The notes under the pieces were generated by a model that was given only the letters and a program-made list of their open reading frames with translations, had not been told where the DNA came from and searched no databases. From Maribellus comscasis (GTDB lineage Bacteria > Bacteroidota > Bacteroidia > Bacteroidales > Prolixibacteraceae), in NCBI RefSeq assembly GCF_009762775.1, contig NZ_CP046401.1, positions 4,922,001-4,986,000 of the forward strand: a stretch of DNA of 64,000 nt, in the 5' to 3' direction. A program made the translations under genes and the position numbers. Positions 60,481 through 64,000 of the stretch are shown here, one piece after another (within the stretch, counting starts at the first letter, position 1; each line of letters opens with the position of its first letter).

Positions 60481-61521
60481 ATGAAACAATTAAATTGGTT
60501 TTTTGCCGTAAGCGCATTAATCCTTGCCGGTTGCAGCACCGGAAATTCAAACATTGATAAAATTGTGCGGGGGAAAGGCATTCCTGTTAAAGTAAGTGAA
60601 ATCGGTAAAAGTATTAATGCTACCGATCATATGTATATTGGAACCATTGAAGAATCCTTTTCTGTTCCTCTGAGTTTTTTGGTTACCGGAACTGCAGAAA
60701 AAGTCCTTGTGGATGAAGGACAAATGGTAAAAAAAGGTCAGTTACTGGCAATTCTTAACAATGAAAGTTATCAAAATATGTATCAGGTTGCATTATCAAA
60801 GGCTAAGCAAGCAGAGGATGCGTACAACCGGCTGGAGCCTATGTATAAAAAAGGGAGCCTGCCTGAAATTAAATATGTAGAAATAAAAACCGGTCTGGAT
60901 CAAGCTCATTCACTGGCATCAATTTCAGAAAAAAATCTTAATGACTGTAATCTTTATGCCCCTGCGGATGGGATCGTCGGCAGAAGGATGATAGAACCAG
61001 GAATGAGTATAATTCCCGGCAAACCGGTTTTTCAATTGGTAAAGATTGACAAAGTAAATGTAAAAATTCCTGTCCCTGAAAATGAAATTGCCGGGATACA
61101 AAAAGGACAGGAAGCATATGTAAAAGTAAGTGCTTTAGGTGACCGGAAGTTTGAAGGAGAGGTAACAGAAATTGGTGTATTGTCTAACCCACTTTCTCAT
61201 ACCTATAATATTAAAGTTGCACTAAATAACCCGGACAAGATATTAAAACCCGGAATGGTTTGTAAAGTAAGCATCAATAATCCTGTAATGGGGAACAGAA
61301 TTGTTGTTCCACTTTCAGTTATACAGGTTGGAGGGGACAAGAGTAAATATGTATATGTAGCCAACTCAAGTAAAGATAAAGTGGTTAAAAGAAATGTTGA
61401 GCTAGGCTCTTTAGCTAGCAACGGCGTGGTTATAACAAGCGGCTTATCTGCAGGTGATCTGCTTATTACCGAAGGGTACCAGAAAATAAACGAGAGCACA
61501 ACCATCCAAATCGTAAGATAA
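60481..61521 (+). CDS. RND efflux periplasmic adaptor lipoprotein
   Basis: A 346-residue protein from ATG 60481 (GTG at 60472 is also in frame) with a lipobox (LAGC). FLVTGTAEKVLVDEGQMVKKGQLLAILNN is the lipoyl/barrel-sandwich start, and LYAPADGIVGRRMIEPG is the return strand. It pairs with the permease 1 base after it. It is under a TetR operator. The substrate differs from the Cus pump and is probably an organic compound. Confidence 0.92.
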   Translation: MKQLNWFFAVSALILAGCSTGNSNIDKIVRGKGIPVKVSEIGKSINATDHMYIGTIEESFSVPLSFLVTGTAEKVLVDEGQMVKKGQLLAILNNESYQNMYQVALSKAKQAEDAYNRLEPMYKKGSLPEIKYVEIKTGLDQAHSLASISEKNLNDCNLYAPADGIVGRRMIEPGMSIIPGKPVFQLVKIDKVNVKIPVPENEIAGIQKGQEAYVKVSALGDRKFEGEVTEIGVLSNPLSHTYNIKVALNNPDKILKPGMVCKVSINNPVMGNRIVVPLSVIQVGGDKSKYVYVANSSKDKVVKRNVELGSLASNGVVITSGLSAGDLLITEGYQKINESTTIQIVR

Positions 61522-61522
61522 T

Positions 61523-64000
61523 ATGAAAAGGTTCGAGATAGTTGAGTCTGCCATGCGACACAGGCAGATCGTATTTTTAATTAGCGCTTTGCTGGTTATA
61601 CTTGGCGTTTATGCTCTTTTTGTAATGCCCCGGCAGGAATTCCCTCAGTTTACCATCCGGCAGGGATTGGTAATAGGTGTCTATCCCGGTGCCAGTTCCG
61701 AAGATGTAGAACAGCAACTGACAACAAAAGTTGAGAAATACTTATTTGGTTATGGAGAAATTAAAAAGGAGAAAACCTATTCAATCTCGAAAGATGGGAT
61801 GATGATTGTTTTTGTCACTTTAAACGATGATATCAAAAATACCGATGAATTTTGGGCAAAACTAAATCACGGACTGAATACTTTTAAAGCTCAATTGCCT
61901 ACCGGAGTTTTGGCTTTGCTGTCAGATAATGATTTTGGTGACACTTCGGCTTTGTTGATTACCCTTGAATCAGACCAAAAGACTTACCGTGAACTGGAAA
62001 GTTATTTAGATGAACTGGAAAACCGGCTTCGAAGAATTAAATCAGTATCTAAACTTCGTCATTATGGTTTACAAAAGGAACAAATCAGTATATACATTGA
62101 AAAAGAAAAGCTTACCAATTACGGGATAAACACTGCAACCCTGGCAGGAAATCTTTTTACACAGGGTTTTACTACAATGAGTGGCACTGTCGATAATGAT
62201 CAGTTTATTGCGCCGATCCATATTTCGCAATCGTATAACAGCGAACAGGATATTGCCGAGCAAATTATTTATTCCGATCCTACCGGAAACATCATCCGTT
62301 TAAAAGACGTGGCGCGAATCGTTCGTGAGTATCCCGATGCAGATAGTTACATTTCTAACAACGGGCACAAAAGTTTATTGATTTCAATGGAAATGCAGCC
62401 TGGGAATAACATTGTACAATATGGCAAAGAAGTTAATGAAGTATTGGAACAATTTCAATCTGAATTACAAGGTGATGTAAGCATTGAACGCATTGCCGAC
62501 CAGCCAAAGGTCGTTAGTGATTCGATTAAGACATTTCTGATAGAAATGCTGTATGCCATTGTTGCCGTTATTATGGTCACCATGGTTTTACTTCCATTTC
62601 GGGTAGCAACTGTTGCTGCAACTTCAATTCCTATCACAATTTTTGCCTCGCTTGGGATTATGTATTTAACGGGCATGGAATTAAATACAGTAACCCTTGC
62701 CGCATTGATTGTAACCCTGGGGATGATCGTAGATAATTCAATAGTAATTGTAGATAGTTACATGGAAAAACTTGATCAGGGAATGTCGCGATGGCGTGCA
62801 GCCATAAGTAGTGCAAAAGGTTTTTTCAAGGCAATATTTTCGGCAACGCTGGCTATTAGTATTACCTTCTTTCCATTTCTATTTACCTCAACGGGAATGA
62901 TAAAAGATTTTGTCAGACTATTCCCCTGGACTGTGACCATAACATTGGGAATTTCCCTGGCAGTTGCAATGTTGCTAATTCCATTCATCCAGTATACATT
63001 TATCAAACAAGGATTCGAACAATCAAAACGCAAGAAAAAGGAAGGCAGACGTAATTTTCTGGATATTGTTCAGCAATCCTATGAAAAGTGGCTCGTAAAG
63101 TCGTTTAAGCATCCGAAAATAACCATTGGGACAGGTGTCTTGTCTGTATTACTGGGAGTTGTACTTTTTACTCAGGTACCCGTGCAGTTAATGCCTATTG
63201 CCGAACGAAACCAGTTTGCAGTTGAAATATATCTACCTAAAGGTAATTCACTGGAACAAACTGCCTTGGTTGCAGACAGTTTGGAAATAATGATGAAAAA
63301 AGATGATCGGGTAAAATCTATTACCTCATTTATTGGTACCAGTTCACCACGTTTTCATACTACTTATGCACCTAAGCTGCCCGCTCGCAATTATGCGCAG
63401 TTTATTGTAAATACTCCTTCGAACCGGGCAACAGAAGAAATTCTTGATGAATATACAGACTTTTATGCAGAATATTTCCCCAATGCGCATGTCCGCTTTA
63501 AACAGCTCGATTACCAGGAAGCTGCCAACTCAATTGAGATACTTATTTCAGGAAATAATATTGCTAATTTAAAAACAGCCGCTGATTCACTAATTGTTAA
63601 AATGCGGACAGTGCCGGAATTAACCTGGGTGCATACCAATTTTGAAGAAATGTTGGCAGGCACACATGTCGATATTAACGATATAGAGGCTAATCGGTTA
63701 GGGATTAACAAAACAATTGTAGCCACAAACCTGGCTATGCGTTTTGATGGAGTACCATTAACAACTTTATGGGAAAACGATTATCCGGTTACGGTAAAAC
63801 TAAAAGCGGAACGCGATCATGAAGTTTCGTACAGCGATATTGAGAACGAATACATTCATTCTCTGATCCCCGGAGTTTCTGTTCCGTTACGTCAAATCGC
63901 TGACGTTAAGCCCGACTGGACACAAGGTCAGATAATTCGTCGAAACGGAGTACCAACCATAAGCATTGTAAGCGATGTGAAACGCGGCGTGAATTTGAAC
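61523..64000 (+). CDS. RND efflux permease, N-terminal part (cut by window end)
   Basis: The frame opens at ATG 61523 and runs 826 codons to the window end without a stop. It begins with a membrane helix and VYPGASSEDVEQQLTTKVEKYLF, then GMIVDNSIVIVDSYMEKL for a helix-4 region with the proton relay acidic residue (VDN instead of VDD). This is an HAE-like RND transporter of about 1000 residues. It lacks the CusA methionine site, so drugs or lipids are more likely than metals. Confidence 0.92.
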   Translation, partial: MKRFEIVESAMRHRQIVFLISALLVILGVYALFVMPRQEFPQFTIRQGLVIGVYPGASSEDVEQQLTTKVEKYLFGYGEIKKEKTYSISKDGMMIVFVTLNDDIKNTDEFWAKLNHGLNTFKAQLPTGVLALLSDNDFGDTSALLITLESDQKTYRELESYLDELENRLRRIKSVSKLRHYGLQKEQISIYIEKEKLTNYGINTATLAGNLFTQGFTTMSGTVDNDQFIAPIHISQSYNSEQDIAEQIIYSDPTGNIIRLKDVARIVREYPDADSYISNNGHKSLLISMEMQPGNNIVQYGKEVNEVLEQFQSELQGDVSIERIADQPKVVSDSIKTFLIEMLYAIVAVIMVTMVLLPFRVATVAATSIPITIFASLGIMYLTGMELNTVTLAALIVTLGMIVDNSIVIVDSYMEKLDQGMSRWRAAISSAKGFFKAIFSATLAISITFFPFLFTSTGMIKDFVRLFPWTVTITLGISLAVAMLLIPFIQYTFIKQGFEQSKRKKKEGRRNFLDIVQQSYEKWLVKSFKHPKITIGTGVLSVLLGVVLFTQVPVQLMPIAERNQFAVEIYLPKGNSLEQTALVADSLEIMMKKDDRVKSITSFIGTSSPRFHTTYAPKLPARNYAQFIVNTPSNRATEEILDEYTDFYAEYFPNAHVRFKQLDYQEAANSIEILISGNNIANLKTAADSLIVKMRTVPELTWVHTNFEEMLAGTHVDINDIEANRLGINKTIVATNLAMRFDGVPLTTLWENDYPVTVKLKAERDHEVSYSDIENEYIHSLIPGVSVPLRQIADVKPDWTQGQIIRRNGVPTISIVSDVKRGVNLN

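Noticed and set aside
1..64000. tRNA, rRNA or CRISPR array
   Set aside because: No tRNA cloverleaf, rRNA segments or regularly spaced direct repeats were recognised on either strand by eye.

Overview
The window looks like a metal (mainly copper/silver) resistance island from a member of the Bacteroidota. The evidence is Bacteroidota-style -7 promoter elements (TAnnTTTG), mostly weak ribosome binding sites, and families typical of that phylum (HYC_CC_PP-type protein, DUF3347, haem_bd, CusA of about 1290 residues). No rRNA, tRNA or CRISPR array was seen. The window cuts a multicopper oxidase gene at its left end and an RND permease gene at its right end. Genus was not determined.

Region 1 (1-18.2 kb): a multicopper oxidase, a DUF2231 membrane protein, a methyltransferase, a Met-rich Spy-like protein, and two copies of a SHOCT/thioredoxin-like gene pair. 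One copy is split by a complete 1.5 kb IS4-family element and the other has a decayed thioredoxin gene. Then come DUF302, SDR and rhodanese proteins and a CPH-type (P1B-3) ATPase. After these lie a metal-independent class I aldolase, an MFS transporter, an archaeal-type (type II) GAPDH, two proteins of unknown function, a second rhodanese, a multicopper oxidase apparently fused to an outer-membrane barrel, and an amino acid permease.

Region 2 (18.2-53.3 kb): a CusA-CusC-CusB efflux operon; YceI and porin-like proteins; two membrane-anchored AlbA/Schlafen-type proteins interleaved with secreted HMA proteins; a PII-like protein, NDH-2, a methyltransferase, a membrane spermidine-synthase-like protein and an M50 protease; DUF3347 proteins and a haem-binding protein. 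Then come two AraC regulators that each carry an HMA-like CxxC domain, three small heavy-metal-binding (HMBD) proteins, and a CopA operon with an Nfn-like flavoprotein pair and a dihydroorotate-dehydrogenase-like protein. The block ends with a cystathionine beta-synthase / gamma-lyase pair, preceded by a 31-codon leader ORF with four consecutive Cys codons and a mutually exclusive antiterminator/terminator: a candidate cysteine attenuator.

Region 3 (53.4-64 kb): a more AT-rich block that begins with a serine recombinase, followed by two TetR regulators with near-identical operator palindromes, a lysophospholipid acyltransferase-like protein, a patatin, a divergent HxlR/DoxX pair, a frameshifted NAD(P)-binding protein and an RND adaptor/permease pair.

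How it fits together: six promoters share the layout T(G/A)TAACAN-23 nt-TTTG (TTTA or TTAG in two), in front of the Spy-like protein, the HYC_CC_PP/Cus operon, an NqrM-like small protein, the second AraC gene and two HMBD genes. This is best read as one metal-responsive regulon, probably driven by the HMA-AraC proteins. Periplasmic oxidases, Met/His/Cys-rich binders, RND and P-type pumps would remove the metal. Spare metal-independent glycolytic enzymes and a cysteine supply module may keep metabolism going under metal stress; that last point is inference.
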